The notes: a model not told the origin generated them from the letters alone. 64,000 nt of DNA from Bacillus albus (GCF_001884185.1 NZ_MAOE01000035.1:248001-312000); one strand, 5' to 3'. Shown: positions 1 through 9,286, counted from the first letter of the stretch. Made by a program: numbers and translations.

Positions 1-432
1 TGTTAAATATTGTAGTGCTGGATAGATACGACTATCACGATACAGTTCACGACTTTTATCACGGTCATGGCCTTGGAGTGCGGCAATATCTGCTGCGAAA
101 TATAACATAAGTGGTTTTTTTATAAAGATTGTACATATGACGATAATGCCGAGTACGATGTGATAATACGCATCGTTCCATAACATTCGTTCAGCTGATC
201 CAGATAATAGATCTACCGTTGTATTAGAAATGAGTGTAATTAAAATAAAGAACCCTGTCACGTTAAACTGTTTTTCTTTTTTAAAGGTATACAGTGTATA
301 AATAATCCCCGGAACAGAGGAAAGTAACATCGCGTAATAAGGGTCGATATAAGGTTTTGCAAATTTCCAAATGAGGAACGGGATTACGAGATAAAAGACA
401 AGATCTAATATAGCTTTTTTATTTTGATTCAT
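1..432 (-). CDS. Integral membrane protein, VC0807-like family (3' end cut by window)
   Basis: Read from the complement, an ATG at 432 follows a good AGGAGGA ribosome binding site and stays open to the window edge, giving at least 144 residues. The product begins MNQNKKAILDLVFYLVIPFL and has several hydrophobic segments separated by short loops. One loop carries an S-A-E-R motif, and a later segment is followed by a K-K-P-L motif. This pattern resembles the VC0807-type membrane proteins, whose function is unknown. The C-terminus lies outside the window, so full length and any downstream partner cannot be judged. The family assignment is from memory of its pattern, not from alignment. Confidence 0.65.
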   Translation of the reverse strand, partial: MNQNKKAILDLVFYLVIPFLIWKFAKPYIDPYYAMLLSSVPGIIYTLYTFKKEKQFNVTGFFILITLISNTTVDLLSGSAERMLWNDAYYHIVLGIIVICTIFIKKPLMLYFAADIAALQGHDRDKSRELYRDSRIYPALQYLT

Positions 433-579
433 ACAAATCCTCCTTAAGTCATACATATATTTTATAATATAATTTCTGAAAATTGTATAAGGTTTAATAG
501 AAAAAGGAAAAATATATCAGTTTTTGAGGAATTAGTAGATTGAAAAAAATTGCCCCTAGCGTAGTAAGTTTTTTTAGTA

Positions 580-601
580 TATAATAAAGGAAACGCTTTC
601 A
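580..601 (+). promoter_or_regulatory. -10 box overlapping a cre-like (CcpA) site
   Basis: A TATAAT hexamer sits at 580-585, and the 14-mer AGGAAACGCTTTCA follows directly at 588-601. That 14-mer differs from the catabolite-responsive element TGWNANCGNTNWCA at two specified positions. A cre at the transcription start would block initiation when CcpA is bound. No convincing -35 box was found at normal spacing, so the promoter itself is tentative. Confidence 0.45.
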
Positions 602-730
602 TTTTTATTTTGTTCACAAAATGGACGGAAAATCACATATTTACTATCGATATGTTGCTTTATAATGAAACTAATTAAATATACATGCATACAATATTGT
701 GAAATAAATAACATAAATAATTTATATAAA

Positions 731-744
731 TGTAAACGTTATCA
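731..744 (+). promoter_or_regulatory. Second cre-like site in the same leader
   Basis: TGTAAACGTTATCA matches every specified position of the cre consensus TGWNANCGNTNWCA. It ends eight bases before the ribosome binding site of the gene starting at 764. Two cre-like sites in one 330-base upstream region suggest carbon catabolite control, but binding has not been shown. Apart from these two sites, the gap 433-763 shows only AT-rich sequence. Confidence 0.5.
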
Positions 745-763
745 AAAGAGAGAGGTGGAGACA

Positions 764-991
764 ATGAGTAAATTTTTCTTCAATCATAATCCAGCAACAG
801 TAGAGGATGGAAGGCTTGTTAAATATGCTGAAATTATTTATGGAGAAGGTGGCCGTTCTGTATTAGAAAATTTAATGGTGAAGGCATCTATCAGATTGCG
901 TGATCGTTATCCGAATAAATCTGACGAGCAGATCTCGAACCTAGTAAATAAAGGCATCCATGATATGTTTCAAAAATACGTGAGCGAGTAA
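764..991 (+). CDS. Conserved small protein of unknown function, 75 aa
   Basis: The ATG at 764 follows GAGAGGTGG with good spacing. An in-frame start 99 bases upstream has no ribosome site and would add an unlikely Lys/Tyr/Cys/Asn-rich stretch. The 75-residue product starts MSKFFFNHNPATVEDGRLVK. It is soluble, mixed in charge and probably helical, with no Cys and no signal peptide. I do not recognise the family. A terminator follows directly, so the gene is a single transcription unit. The two cre-like sites upstream are the only clue to its role and point to a link with carbon supply. Confidence 0.75.
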   Translation: MSKFFFNHNPATVEDGRLVKYAEIIYGEGGRSVLENLMVKASIRLRDRYPNKSDEQISNLVNKGIHDMFQKYVSE

Positions 992-1020
992 GAGTAGCCA
1001 ATGGCTGCTCTTATTTTTTT
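991..1020 (+). terminator. Intrinsic terminator
   Basis: The near-perfect arms AGAGTAGCC and GGCTGCTCT (one G-T pair) surround a short loop and are followed by a T-rich run. The hairpin starts right at the stop codon of the 75-residue gene. Confidence 0.8.
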
Positions 1021-1088
1021 GTATAAGGATTGTATCTCTAGCTGAAAATAAGGGTGTACTTTGAAAGACATAAGAAGGAGTGGAAAAG

Positions 1089-1220
1089 ATGAGTAATGGA
1101 ATTGGCCGTTCAAAAGAAAACCTTCCTACTGATGCAAATCATGTGAGTGCAAAAGATCGCGCGTATCAAAAACGCATGGCAAAGCAAAAACAACAAGAGC
1201 GTAATGGCGATAAAGGATAA
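1089..1220 (+). CDS. Very small basic hydrophilic protein, 43 aa
   Basis: An ATG at 1089 follows AAGGAGTGG and opens a 43-codon frame. The product begins MSNGIGRSKENLPTDANHVS and ends in a Lys/Gln/Arg-rich tail. It has no hydrophobic segment and would be disordered or helical. Size and composition recall the minor small acid-soluble spore proteins of Bacillus, but I could not match it to a named Ssp family, so no function is given. The ribosome site and the terminator directly behind it support a real gene. Confidence 0.6.
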   Translation: MSNGIGRSKENLPTDANHVSAKDRAYQKRMAKQKQQERNGDKG

Positions 1221-1223
1221 CTC

Positions 1224-1257
1224 AAAAAAGCTCCTTCTAAATAGAAGGGGCTTTTTA
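1224..1257. terminator. Bidirectional intrinsic terminator
   Basis: The stem AAAAAGCTCCTTCT / AGAAGGGGCTTTTT has a four-base loop and lies between the 43-residue gene and the end of yqhG, which converge here. A-rich and T-rich flanks allow use on both strands. Confidence 0.8.
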
Positions 1258-2049
1258 AGGTAGAAAATGATTCGCGGTAACATAAAAAAGTCCACCGTTA
1301 ATAATTTGCACTGTAATGCGTGGTTCATATTGTTCTTGCAAGGCTTGCTTTTCAATTTCATAGCTTTCGGGAAGTTCATCACTTTCTTCATAAAAACGAT
1401 TTAAAAGGTCTAAATCGTGATTCCAGCGCACTCTTGCTTCTTTCGCCCACGTATGGTCATCTTCTGCAATAATATTTTTTAAAGCGTCCTCTATACGTTG
1501 TAAACCGCTTTGCGGTTTAATGATAGGCGAGAGCGTAAAACAAAAGTCAGGTATTTTCGGCGTAAGTTTAATTTTAGCTAATGTTTCATGAAAGTTTGCG
1601 ATCATTGTGCCAGAAATGAGATGAATCCCAATGGAGTGAAGGATGTCTTTTTTTCGATCACATTGATAGGAAACTTTAATATTTACACCGAGCCACGGAT
1701 GGAGCGGTGTATGTGTTGCCCCGCTATGCCTTACTTCCTCATATAAACGTATGTAAGAGCCTAATTCTTTTGTCGTTTGGAAAATTTGATGAAGACGTGG
1801 GGAACCGTAGTGAATAAGCTCGCCGTCGTTTTCTTCATTTTCTGGATTTGTAATAAGAGTAAGGCGCATCGGATTCGGTACGCCTCCTGTTTTCTCAAGA
1901 TAGTGCCAATAAAAAGGGCGATTCATTAATAATTTATCCATCTCAATTGTTAACTGCACATCTAATAAATGAGGAGAACGTTCTAAAATTTCACAGTTAT
2001 TCGCCTCAAAGAAATTGTACAAGTAATTATGGATTTCATGTTGCTGCAT
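1255..2049 (-). CDS. yqhG: YqhG family protein
   Basis: The ATG at 2049 is chosen because GAGGTG precedes it at good spacing and the product starts MQQHEIHNYLYNFFEANNCE. The in-frame codons upstream lack a ribosome site. The 264-residue soluble protein ends next to a shared terminator. It overlaps the end of yqhH by 14 bases, so the two are translationally coupled. The pair yqhH-yqhG beside gcvT is the same as in B. subtilis, which is the main reason for the name. YqhG has no established biochemical role. Coupling to a SNF2-type ATPase suggests that the two act together, but this is inference. Confidence 0.85.
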   Translation of the reverse strand: MQQHEIHNYLYNFFEANNCEILERSPHLLDVQLTIEMDKLLMNRPFYWHYLEKTGGVPNPMRLTLITNPENEENDGELIHYGSPRLHQIFQTTKELGSYIRLYEEVRHSGATHTPLHPWLGVNIKVSYQCDRKKDILHSIGIHLISGTMIANFHETLAKIKLTPKIPDFCFTLSPIIKPQSGLQRIEDALKNIIAEDDHTWAKEARVRWNHDLDLLNRFYEESDELPESYEIEKQALQEQYEPRITVQIINGGLFYVTANHFLP

Positions 2050-3718
2050 AGCCTTGCACCTCAGCTTCATTTCGCTTCGCAAAGTCGATAATAGATGTTA
2101 AGTTTTCCATCTTAATTCGGATTTCTCCTTCGCTTTTTGATTGCGCAAATATTTCTTGAATGTGTGCATCGATGTTTTTCATATTAATTCTCGTTAAAAT
2201 TTCATCAAGTTCACCGATAACACGCTCAAATAAATTGATTTTTTCATATAACAGTTTCAAAATATGTTCTTCAACAGTGTGCTTTGTAGCTAAGTTATAA
2301 ATATGAACATCATTCTTTTGACCAAGACGGTGAATACGTCCGATTCTTTGCTCAAGACGCATTGGATTCCATGGCAAATCATAATTGATCATATGGCTAC
2401 AAAACTGTAAGTTAATTCCTTCACCACCAGCTTCCGTTGCGATTAGCACTTGCGCATGATTTTGGAAAAGCTCCTTCATCCAATCTTTCTTCCCACGTTT
2501 AAATCCACCGCGGAATGGAACGGAAGAAATACCGTGTTGTTGTAAAAACCATTGTAAGTACATTTGTGACGCTCGGTATTCTGTGAAGATGACGACTTTA
2601 TCGTCAATTTCTTTAATAAGCTCAAGAGCTTTATTCGCTTTTGAGTTGAAAGGAATTTGATTAATTTTGTCCATTAGCACATCAATATGCGGGTCTTTTA
2701 TGTAATTCTCATTTTCTTTCTGCCTTTTTTCCACATGTTTTTTTAATGAATAATACACAGCCTCGCGACTACTACACGCTTCCCGTTTTAAAGTTAATGA
2801 TGAGAAAGCAGATGTGAAGGCGTCTTGTCCTCGCCAATTTTCAATATCATTATATAGAGCTTGTTCTTGTTCATTAAACTCAACAAAAATTGTACGTACA
2901 TGTCTCTTTGGCCAATCAATTCCTGTATTATGCCGTCGATTTCGGACCATCACTTTGTTAATAAGAGCTTTTAAATCTTCATCAGATTCGGCAGAGCGAT
3001 TTTTTGAAGCGTAATATTCTTCAAAATTGGATTGATTGCCTAAATGTCCTGGTTTTAATAAAGAAACAAGGTTGAAAATTTCATCAATCTTATTTTGAAC
3101 AGGAGTAGCGGTTAATAATAAACAAAATTTCTTTTTTAATCGCTGTGCAAATTCATAGTTTTTTGTTTTATTATTTTTAAGTTTATGTGCTTCATCGATA
3201 ATAATAAGGTCATATTCTAAATTCAAAACGATATCGCGATGCGGTGAACGTTTTGCAGTATCAATTGATGATACAATCACATCAGCTTGCTCCCATGAAT
3301 AGCTTTTCTTCTGGGCTACAGCAGGAATGAAGAACTTTGTATTTAGTTCGTATGCCCATTGTGATACGAGGGAGGCAGGGACAAGTATAAGTACTTTTTT
3401 CACAAGGCCACGGACCATATATTCTTTTAAAATAAGCCCAGCTTCAATCGTTTTCCCAAGTCCTACTTCATCTGCTAGTATCGCTTTACCATTCATTTGT
3501 TCAATAACATTTTGAGCGACTTCTAATTGATGAGGAAGTGGTGTGAAATGGGATAAATGTTTCGGTGCTTGTAATCCATCGAAAGTAGGAACAAGTAACG
3601 ATTTTTCTGTTTCATAAGCTAAATGATATAAATCCCAGTTTGTCCAAGGGCCATCTTCATCAATTCTATTTAAAAAATTGTTTTGCCACGTTCGATCTAT
3701 GGAAATATCGACATTCAT
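2036..3718 (-). CDS. yqhH: SNF2-family DNA-dependent ATPase/helicase YqhH
   Basis: The 560-residue protein has the two RecA-like lobes of SNF2 ATPases. Motif I is DEVGLGKT (about residues 83-90), motif II is DEAH (about 175-178), followed by a LLTATP motif III. Lobe two has an EAGGEGINLQ motif and the Q-RIGRIHRLGQ arginine-finger motif VI. Such enzymes move along double-stranded DNA and remodel bound proteins; the substrate of YqhH is unknown. The ATG at 3718 follows AGGTGGGAG. It is divergent from gcvT across a 391-base gap and is the first gene of the yqhH-yqhG unit. Confidence 0.92.
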   Translation of the reverse strand: MNVDISIDRTWQNNFLNRIDEDGPWTNWDLYHLAYETEKSLLVPTFDGLQAPKHLSHFTPLPHQLEVAQNVIEQMNGKAILADEVGLGKTIEAGLILKEYMVRGLVKKVLILVPASLVSQWAYELNTKFFIPAVAQKKSYSWEQADVIVSSIDTAKRSPHRDIVLNLEYDLIIIDEAHKLKNNKTKNYEFAQRLKKKFCLLLTATPVQNKIDEIFNLVSLLKPGHLGNQSNFEEYYASKNRSAESDEDLKALINKVMVRNRRHNTGIDWPKRHVRTIFVEFNEQEQALYNDIENWRGQDAFTSAFSSLTLKREACSSREAVYYSLKKHVEKRQKENENYIKDPHIDVLMDKINQIPFNSKANKALELIKEIDDKVVIFTEYRASQMYLQWFLQQHGISSVPFRGGFKRGKKDWMKELFQNHAQVLIATEAGGEGINLQFCSHMINYDLPWNPMRLEQRIGRIHRLGQKNDVHIYNLATKHTVEEHILKLLYEKINLFERVIGELDEILTRINMKNIDAHIQEIFAQSKSEGEIRIKMENLTSIIDFAKRNEAEVQGYAAT

Positions 3719-4109
3719 TACGACTCTCCCACCTTTTATAAACTAAAGTAATTATTAAAAAATCTTTATTATATAACCCTTGTAATAAGGCCCTATTACA
3801 CATACTAAAAGTTAAAGAATAGGTAAAGATAAAGGGCTAAATTTTGAAAGTTGTATTTAATAAGATTAAGAATAAAAAATTCTAAATTATTTTTTATGCT
3901 AGAATATTGATGAAATATAGCGAATAATGTTAGGATAATGGTGTGAAATGTGTGGAATCTTTCGTATTTTATCCAAGAAAGTGATTTTTTATTTACGCTT
4001 TCATAAAAAAATATAATGAGATTCCGTATATCCTATCTTTTCAGAGTGAAAATGTTTAGATAAGGGAAACAACTTTTATTGATTTGTCAGAGCATAAGGG
4101 GGAGAGAGC
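3719..4109. other. Intergenic region before gcvT; no glycine riboswitch seen
   Basis: The 391 bases hold the promoters of the divergent yqhH and gcvT units. Neither the GGAGAGA / CGGAGAAAC-type elements nor the tandem aptamer of a glycine riboswitch are visible on either strand; the sequence is too AT-rich for that fold. A TATAAT lies at 4012-4017 without a good -35. An imperfect hairpin occupies 4031-4067, with arms TCCTATCT and AGATAAGGGA and an inner TTTCA/TGAAA stem. Its role is unknown. Confidence 0.5.
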
Positions 4110-5210
4110 ATGATTACATTACAACGTACACCGTTATTTGATGTATACGCGAAGTATGGTGGGAAAACAATCGACTTCGGTGGTTGGGAGTTACCAGTTC
4201 AATTTTCAAGCATTAAAGAAGAACATGAAGCTGTACGTACAGCGGCAGGTTTGTTCGATGTGTCTCATATGGGAGAAGTTGAGGTAAAAGGTGTAGATAG
4301 TTTAGCATTTTTACAACGTGTTGTTACAAATGACGTTTCTACCTTAAAGGTAGGAGGCGCACAATATACAGCTATGTGCTACGAAAATGGTGGTACAGTA
4401 GATGATTTATTAATCTACAAACGTGGTGAAGAAGACTATTTATTAGTAATCAACGCATCAAATATCGAGAAAGATTACGAATGGTTAGCTAGCCATGTAA
4501 TTGGCGATACGAAAGTAGTCAATGTTTCTAGTGAAGTTGCACAGCTTGCAATTCAAGGACCAAAAGCAGAAGGCATTTTACAAAAAGTTGTGTCAGAAGA
4601 TTTGAAAGAAATTAAGTTCTTTAAATTTAAAAACGATATTCTTGTAGATGGAATTCCAGCACTTGTATCTCGTACAGGTTACACAGGTGAAGATGGATTT
4701 GAAATTTACTGTAAGAGTGAAGATGCTGCAAAACTTTGGGAGAAACTTCTTGAAATTGGAGCAGAAGAAGGCTTAAAAGCATGTGGTTTAGGTGCTCGTG
4801 ATACACTTCGCTTCGAAGCAACATTACCACTTTACGGTCAAGAGTTATCAAAAGATATTACACCGATTGAAGCTGGAATTGGCTTTGCGGTAAAACCAAA
4901 TAAAGAAGCAGACTTCTTTGGAAAAGCAACGTTAAAAGAGCAAAAAGAAAACGGTGCGCCTCGTAAGTTAGTCGGCATCGAAGTAATCGAACGTGGAATC
5001 CCTCGTACGCATTACCCTGTATTTATTGGAGAAGAAAAAATCGGGGAAGTAACGAGTGGTACACAATCTCCAACGTTAAAGAAAAGCATTGGTTTAGCAC
5101 TAATTGATGTAAAATACGCAGCAGTTGATACAGAAGTAGAAATTGAAATTCGTAATAAACGCGTCAAAGCAGTAGTTGTTCCAACACCATTTTATAAACG
5201 TTCAAAGTAA
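4110..5210 (+). CDS. gcvT: Aminomethyltransferase, glycine cleavage T protein
   Basis: The 366-residue protein is the folate-dependent T protein of the glycine cleavage system. It takes the methylamine carried on lipoylated GcvH, releases ammonia and forms 5,10-methylene-tetrahydrofolate. The N-terminus has the GGWELPVQF and SHMGE motifs of the GCV_T fold, and [12 protein letters not shown] lies mid-protein. The C-terminal barrel includes [12 protein letters not shown]. The ATG follows AGGGGGAGAG. It is the first gene of gcvT-gcvPA-gcvPB, with 20 bases to gcvPA. GcvH is not in the window; lipM, which acts on GcvH, lies about 10 kb downstream. Confidence 0.97.
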   Translation: MITLQRTPLFDVYAKYGGKTIDFGGWELPVQFSSIKEEHEAVRTAAGLFDVSHMGEVEVKGVDSLAFLQRVVTNDVSTLKVGGAQYTAMCYENGGTVDDLLIYKRGEEDYLLVINASNIEKDYEWLASHVIGDTKVVNVSSEVAQLAIQGPKAEGILQKVVSEDLKEIKFFKFKNDILVDGIPALVSRTGYTGEDGFEIYCKSEDAAKLWEKLLEIGAEEGLKACGLGARDTLRFEATLPLYGQELSKDITPIEAGIGFAVKPNKEADFFGKATLKEQKENGAPRKLVGIEVIERGIPRTHYPVFIGEEKIGEVTSGTQSPTLKKSIGLALIDVKYAAVDTEVEIEIRNKRVKAVVVPTPFYKRSK

Positions 5211-5230
5211 CGGGGAGAGGGGTAGATTTC

Positions 5231-6574
5231 ATGTTGCATCGTTATCTTCCAATGACAGAAGAAGACAAAAAAGAAATGTTACAAACGATCGGCGTTCAAA
5301 CGATCGATGAGTTATTCTCTGATATTCCAGAGAGTGTTCGTTTTAAAGGGGATTTAAAAATTAAAGAAGCAAAATCAGAGCCAGAGCTGTTAAAAGAGTT
5401 AACTCAAATGGCTAGTAAAAATGCTAACTTAAAAGAATACGCTTCTTTCTTAGGAGCAGGCGTATACGATCATTACGCTCCAGTAATTGTAGATCACGTT
5501 ATCTCTCGCTCAGAATTTTATACAGCTTACACGCCATACCAACCAGAAATTTCACAAGGGGAATTACAAGCAATCTTTGAATTCCAAACAATGATTTGTG
5601 AATTAACAGGAATGGATGTAGCAAACTCTTCTATGTACGACGGAGGTACAGCTTTAGCTGAAGCGGCAATGCTAGCAGCTGGCCATACTCGTAAAAAGAA
5701 AATTCTTGTATCTAGTGCGGTTCATCCAGAATCAAGAGCAGTACTTGAAACGTATGCAAAAGGTCAACATCTTGAAGTTGTTGAAATTAATCATAAAGAT
5801 GGTGTAACAGATTTAGACGTATTACAAAGTGAAGTAGATGATACAGTTGCTTGTGTAATCGTTCAATATCCAAACTTCTTCGGACAAGTTGAAAAATTAG
5901 CTGATATTGAAAAAATCGTTCATCAACAAAAATCATTATTTATCGTTTCTTCAAATCCATTATCACTAGGCGCATTAACACCACCAGGAAAATTTGGTGC
6001 TGATATTGTCATCGGTGATGCACAACCATTTGGTATCCCAACGCAGTTTGGTGGACCACACTGTGGTTACTTTGCAACGACGAAAGCATTTATGCGTAAA
6101 ATTCCAGGACGTCTTGTCGGACAAACTGTAGATTCAGATGGTAAACGTGGATTTGTATTAACGTTACAAGCACGTGAACAGCATATTCGCCGTGACAAAG
6201 CGACATCTAACATTTGTTCAAACCAAGCGTTAAATGCATTAGCAGCATCAGTTGCAATGACGGCACTTGGTAAACAAGGTGTGAAAGAAATGGCACGTCA
6301 AAACATTTCTAAAGCACAATATGCAAAACGTCAATTTGAAGCGAAAGGCTTCACTGTAACATTTGCTGGACCATTCTTCAATGAGTTCGTTGTAGATTGC
6401 AAGCGTCCAGTGAAAGAAGTAAACGATGCATTATTACAAAAGAATATTATCGGCGGTTACGACCTAGGCCGTGATTATAAAGAGCATGAGAACCATATGC
6501 TTGTAGCAGTAACAGAGCTTCGTACAAAAGAGGAAATTGACACACTTGTAAACGAAATGGGGGCTATCCAATGA
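5231..6574 (+). CDS. gcvPA: Glycine dehydrogenase (decarboxylating) subunit 1
   Basis: The 447-residue protein is the N-terminal half of the P protein, which is split into two subunits in Bacillus and relatives. With GcvPB it decarboxylates glycine and passes the methylamine to the lipoyl arm of GcvH. Motifs typical of the family include [11 protein letters not shown] near residue 77, [14 protein letters not shown] near 115 and SMYDGGTA near 148. This half has the aminotransferase-like fold but lacks the PLP lysine. Its ATG follows GGGGAGAGGGG, and it overlaps gcvPB by four bases, which ensures equal subunit synthesis. Confidence 0.97.
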   Translation: MLHRYLPMTEEDKKEMLQTIGVQTIDELFSDIPESVRFKGDLKIKEAKSEPELLKELTQMASKNANLKEYASFLGAGVYDHYAPVIVDHVISRSEFYTAYTPYQPEISQGELQAIFEFQTMICELTGMDVANSSMYDGGTALAEAAMLAAGHTRKKKILVSSAVHPESRAVLETYAKGQHLEVVEINHKDGVTDLDVLQSEVDDTVACVIVQYPNFFGQVEKLADIEKIVHQQKSLFIVSSNPLSLGALTPPGKFGADIVIGDAQPFGIPTQFGGPHCGYFATTKAFMRKIPGRLVGQTVDSDGKRGFVLTLQAREQHIRRDKATSNICSNQALNALAASVAMTALGKQGVKEMARQNISKAQYAKRQFEAKGFTVTFAGPFFNEFVVDCKRPVKEVNDALLQKNIIGGYDLGRDYKEHENHMLVAVTELRTKEEIDTLVNEMGAIQ

Positions 6575-8046
6575 AGAACCAAGACCAAGCACTTATCTTT
6601 GAAGTGAGTAAAGAAGGACGCATAGGATATAGCCTACCAAAATTAGATGTAGAAGAAGTGAAACTAGAAGATGTGTTTGAGAGCGATTATATTCGAGTAG
6701 AAGATGCAGAGCTACCAGAAGTATCTGAACTTGATATTATGCGCCACTATACAGCACTTTCAAACCGTAACCACGGTGTAGATTCTGGATTCTATCCACT
6801 TGGATCTTGTACGATGAAATATAATCCGAAAATTAATGAAAGTGTAGCTCGTTTCGCAGGATTTGCAAATATTCATCCGTTGCAAGATGAAAAGACAGTA
6901 CAAGGTGCAATGGAATTAATGTACGACTTACAAGAGCATTTAATTGAAATTACAGGTATGGATACTGTTACATTACAACCAGCAGCTGGTGCACACGGAG
7001 AATGGACAGGCTTAATGTTAATTCGTGCATACCATGAAGCAAATGGTGACTTTAACCGTACGAAAGTAATTGTTCCTGACTCTGCTCACGGAACGAATCC
7101 AGCATCTGCAACTGTAGCTGGTTTTGAAACAATTACAGTAAAATCAAATGAACATGGTCTTGTTGACTTAGAAGATTTAAAACGTGTTGTAAACGAAGAA
7201 ACAGCAGCACTTATGTTAACAAACCCTAATACATTAGGTCTATTCGAAGAAAATATTTTAGAAATGGCAGAAATCGTCCATAACGCAGGCGGTAAATTAT
7301 ACTATGATGGTGCAAACTTAAATGCGGTATTAAGCCAAGCGCGCCCAGGAGATATGGGATTTGACGTTGTGCATTTAAACCTTCATAAAACATTTACAGG
7401 TCCTCACGGCGGCGGTGGCCCAGGTTCTGGTCCAGTAGGTGTGAAAGCTGATTTAATTCCGTACTTACCAAAACCAATTTTAGAGAAAACGGAAGATGGC
7501 TATCGCTTTAACTATGATCGTCCAGAAGCAATTGGGCGCGTAAAACCATTCTACGGTAACTTCGGAATTAACGTTCGTGCATACACATACATTCGTTCTA
7601 TGGGTCCAGATGGACTACGTGCAGTAACGGAGTACGCGGTATTAAATGCGAACTATATGATGAGAAGATTAGCACCATTCTATGATCTTCCATTCGATAG
7701 ACATTGTAAGCATGAGTTTGTATTATCAGGTCGTCGTCAAAAGAAACTTGGTGTACGTACATTAGATATTGCAAAACGTCTGCTTGATTTCGGTTACCAT
7801 CCACCAACAATTTACTTCCCATTAAATGTGGAAGAATGTATTATGATTGAGCCGACAGAAACAGAATCAAAAGAAACATTAGACGGTTTCATTGATAAGA
7901 TGATTCAAATCGCTAAAGAAGTAGAAGAAAATCCAGAAGTTGTACAAGAAGCACCTCATACAACAGTCATTAAACGTTTAGACGAAACGATGGCTGCACG
8001 TAAACCAGTTTTACGTTATGAAAAGCCAGCTCCTGTACAAGTTTGA
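6571..8046 (+). CDS. gcvPB: Glycine dehydrogenase (decarboxylating) subunit 2
   Basis: The 491-residue protein is the PLP-carrying half of the split P protein. The PLP lysine is Lys273 in the motif HLNLHKTF, followed by the glycine-rich loop [15 protein letters not shown]. An early [12 protein letters not shown] segment is also diagnostic. It forms the active P protein with GcvPA, and its start overlaps the gcvPA stop as ATGA. A terminator follows, so gcvT-gcvPA-gcvPB form one closed operon. Length and motifs fit the family with no defects. Confidence 0.97.
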   Translation: MKNQDQALIFEVSKEGRIGYSLPKLDVEEVKLEDVFESDYIRVEDAELPEVSELDIMRHYTALSNRNHGVDSGFYPLGSCTMKYNPKINESVARFAGFANIHPLQDEKTVQGAMELMYDLQEHLIEITGMDTVTLQPAAGAHGEWTGLMLIRAYHEANGDFNRTKVIVPDSAHGTNPASATVAGFETITVKSNEHGLVDLEDLKRVVNEETAALMLTNPNTLGLFEENILEMAEIVHNAGGKLYYDGANLNAVLSQARPGDMGFDVVHLNLHKTFTGPHGGGGPGSGPVGVKADLIPYLPKPILEKTEDGYRFNYDRPEAIGRVKPFYGNFGINVRAYTYIRSMGPDGLRAVTEYAVLNANYMMRRLAPFYDLPFDRHCKHEFVLSGRRQKKLGVRTLDIAKRLLDFGYHPPTIYFPLNVEECIMIEPTETESKETLDGFIDKMIQIAKEVEENPEVVQEAPHTTVIKRLDETMAARKPVLRYEKPAPVQV

Positions 8047-8062
8047 TTAGAATAACAGAGGA

Positions 8063-8091
8063 AGAACTCGCTATATGCGAGTTCTTTTTTT
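8063..8091 (+). terminator. Terminator of the gcv operon
   Basis: A perfect nine-pair stem AGAACTCGC / GCGAGTTCT with a short loop is followed by seven T residues, 17 bases after the gcvPB stop. Confidence 0.9.
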
Positions 8092-8317
8092 GTATGGAGA
8101 ATCTGTGCAGAATTAGTGAAGAAAATGTTAAAAATTTATATTTTTTGTTTCATAATGGTGTAAAGAAGCAGTTTCATAGGTGATTTTGTTGAAAAAGTCA
8201 GTTTGATAAAAGTATTTATTTTTGTTAGAATTTTATTGAAATTAAGAAGATGTAATGAGATAGAAATGACTCATTTTTATGTATATGTGAAAAAACGAGC
8301 AAGCTGGGGGTGAAAAT

Positions 8318-8542
8318 GTGGGATATCGGTGTTATAGAATGATATACCATTTAGAAAACGGAAAAACGATTAAAGATGTAAAAGAATTTTGTTATAGAGA
8401 TCAAGGAAAAGTACTAGAAAGAGTAGCACATCGCGTGATGGATAATAGAGAAGTGACGGCAATTGATAAGCAAGGAACGATTATTTCAATAGCATGTGAG
8501 GACATTGTAAAGGTGGAACTTGATTACATAACAGAAAGTTAA
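8318..8542 (+). CDS. Small conserved protein of unknown function, 74 aa
   Basis: The start is taken as GTG at 8318, seven bases after GGGGGTG. An overlapping ATG two bases earlier is in a frame that stops at once, and the next in-frame ATG has no ribosome site. The product begins MGYRCYRMIYHLENGKTIKD. It looks like a short beta-rich domain, with a hydrophobic IISIACEDIVKVEL strand pair near the end. It has no membrane segment. I do not recognise the family. It stands alone between the gcv terminator and another small gene. Confidence 0.6.
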   Translation: MGYRCYRMIYHLENGKTIKDVKEFCYRDQGKVLERVAHRVMDNREVTAIDKQGTIISIACEDIVKVELDYITES

Positions 8543-8612
8543 CCTTGAGTCATATCGAATTATTCGATAAAATATACTGTTGAATGGTGAAGTGAGAAGA
8601 GAGGAGTTTATC

Positions 8613-8804
8613 ATGGGTAGTACAAGACACTTTTATATGTTTATCTTAGCGTTTGTTCTTGTTGTCGCATTAACGATTTATTTAATTGTTGATAGCACTT
8701 GGTACAACACAGTTCATCCTGCGTTCCTTCTGTTTATGTACGTAGGAATTGCGGTAGTGAGTTTCGGAATGAGAGATGAGATGTTAGATCGCTTTGAAAA
8801 GTGA
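8613..8804 (+). CDS. Small membrane protein, two TM segments, 63 aa
   Basis: The ATG at 8613 follows AGAGGAG. The 63-residue product begins MGSTRHFYMFILAFVLVVAL and has one hydrophobic segment at about residues 7-27 and a second at about 37-54, then a charged tail. It is followed 10 bases later by a terminator, so it is a single-gene unit or shares a transcript with the gene at 8318. I do not recognise the family and give no function. Confidence 0.65.
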   Translation: MGSTRHFYMFILAFVLVVALTIYLIVDSTWYNTVHPAFLLFMYVGIAVVSFGMRDEMLDRFEK

Positions 8805-8814
8805 TACATATACG

Positions 8815-8846
8815 AAAGACCAACAGGAAAATGTTGGTCTTTTTTT
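8815..8846 (+). terminator. Intrinsic terminator
   Basis: A perfect 11-pair stem AAAGACCAACA / TGTTGGTCTTT is followed by a T run. It separates the small membrane gene from the GntR-type exporter operon. Confidence 0.9.
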
Positions 8847-8847
8847 C

Positions 8848-8898
8848 TTGCCAAAAATAGGATGGTGTGTATATAAGGTATACACAGTATATACACAC
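8848..8898 (+). promoter_or_regulatory. Exporter promoter with 11-bp-arm operator
   Basis: A TTGCCA at 8848-8853 and TATAAG at 8872-8877, 18 bases apart, form a sigma-A type promoter. Over its -10 box lies a perfect inverted repeat, GTGTGTATATA (8865-8875) and TATATACACAC (8888-8898), with a 12-base spacer. This is the expected place for autoregulation by the GntR protein encoded just downstream. Binding is inferred. Confidence 0.7.
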
Positions 8899-8911
8899 AC
8901 TGGAGGAAAAC

Positions 8912-9286
8912 ATGAATATTATTATTTCGAATTCTTCCCAAGATCCTATTTATGTACAAATAAGAAAACAATTAAGCCAGCTTATTTTAAATGGTGGCTT
9001 AAAGGGTGGAGACCAATTACCGTCTATTCGTAGCTTAGCAAAAGAATTACAAATTAGTGTAATTACAACGAAGCGTGCGTATGAGGAGCTTGAAAAAGAA
9101 GGATATATAGAAACTGTTGCTGGGAAGGGGACTTATGTTTCACGTAAAAATAATGAACTACTAAAAGAACAGCGAATTCGTCTATTGGAAAGTAAAGCGG
9201 AAGAGATTGTAAATGAAAGTAAAGCGTTGCAGCTTTCACTTGAAGATTTACAGCAGATGATTGCGTGTTTATATGAGGGGGAATAA
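8912..9286 (+). CDS. GntR family transcriptional regulator, YtrA-like
   Basis: The ATG at 8912 follows TGGAGGAAAA; the longer frame upstream runs through the operator and is rejected. The 124-residue protein has an N-terminal winged helix of GntR type, including the motif QLPSIRSLAKELQISVITTK and GYIETVAGKGTYV. The short C-terminal helix region is typical of the YtrA subfamily, which lacks a large effector domain and usually represses an adjacent ABC exporter. The ATPase gene starts three bases after its stop. It probably binds the repeat at 8865-8898, blocking its own operon until an inducer, perhaps a peptide or envelope-active compound, is present. Confidence 0.88.
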   Translation: MNIIISNSSQDPIYVQIRKQLSQLILNGGLKGGDQLPSIRSLAKELQISVITTKRAYEELEKEGYIETVAGKGTYVSRKNNELLKEQRIRLLESKAEEIVNESKALQLSLEDLQQMIACLYEGE

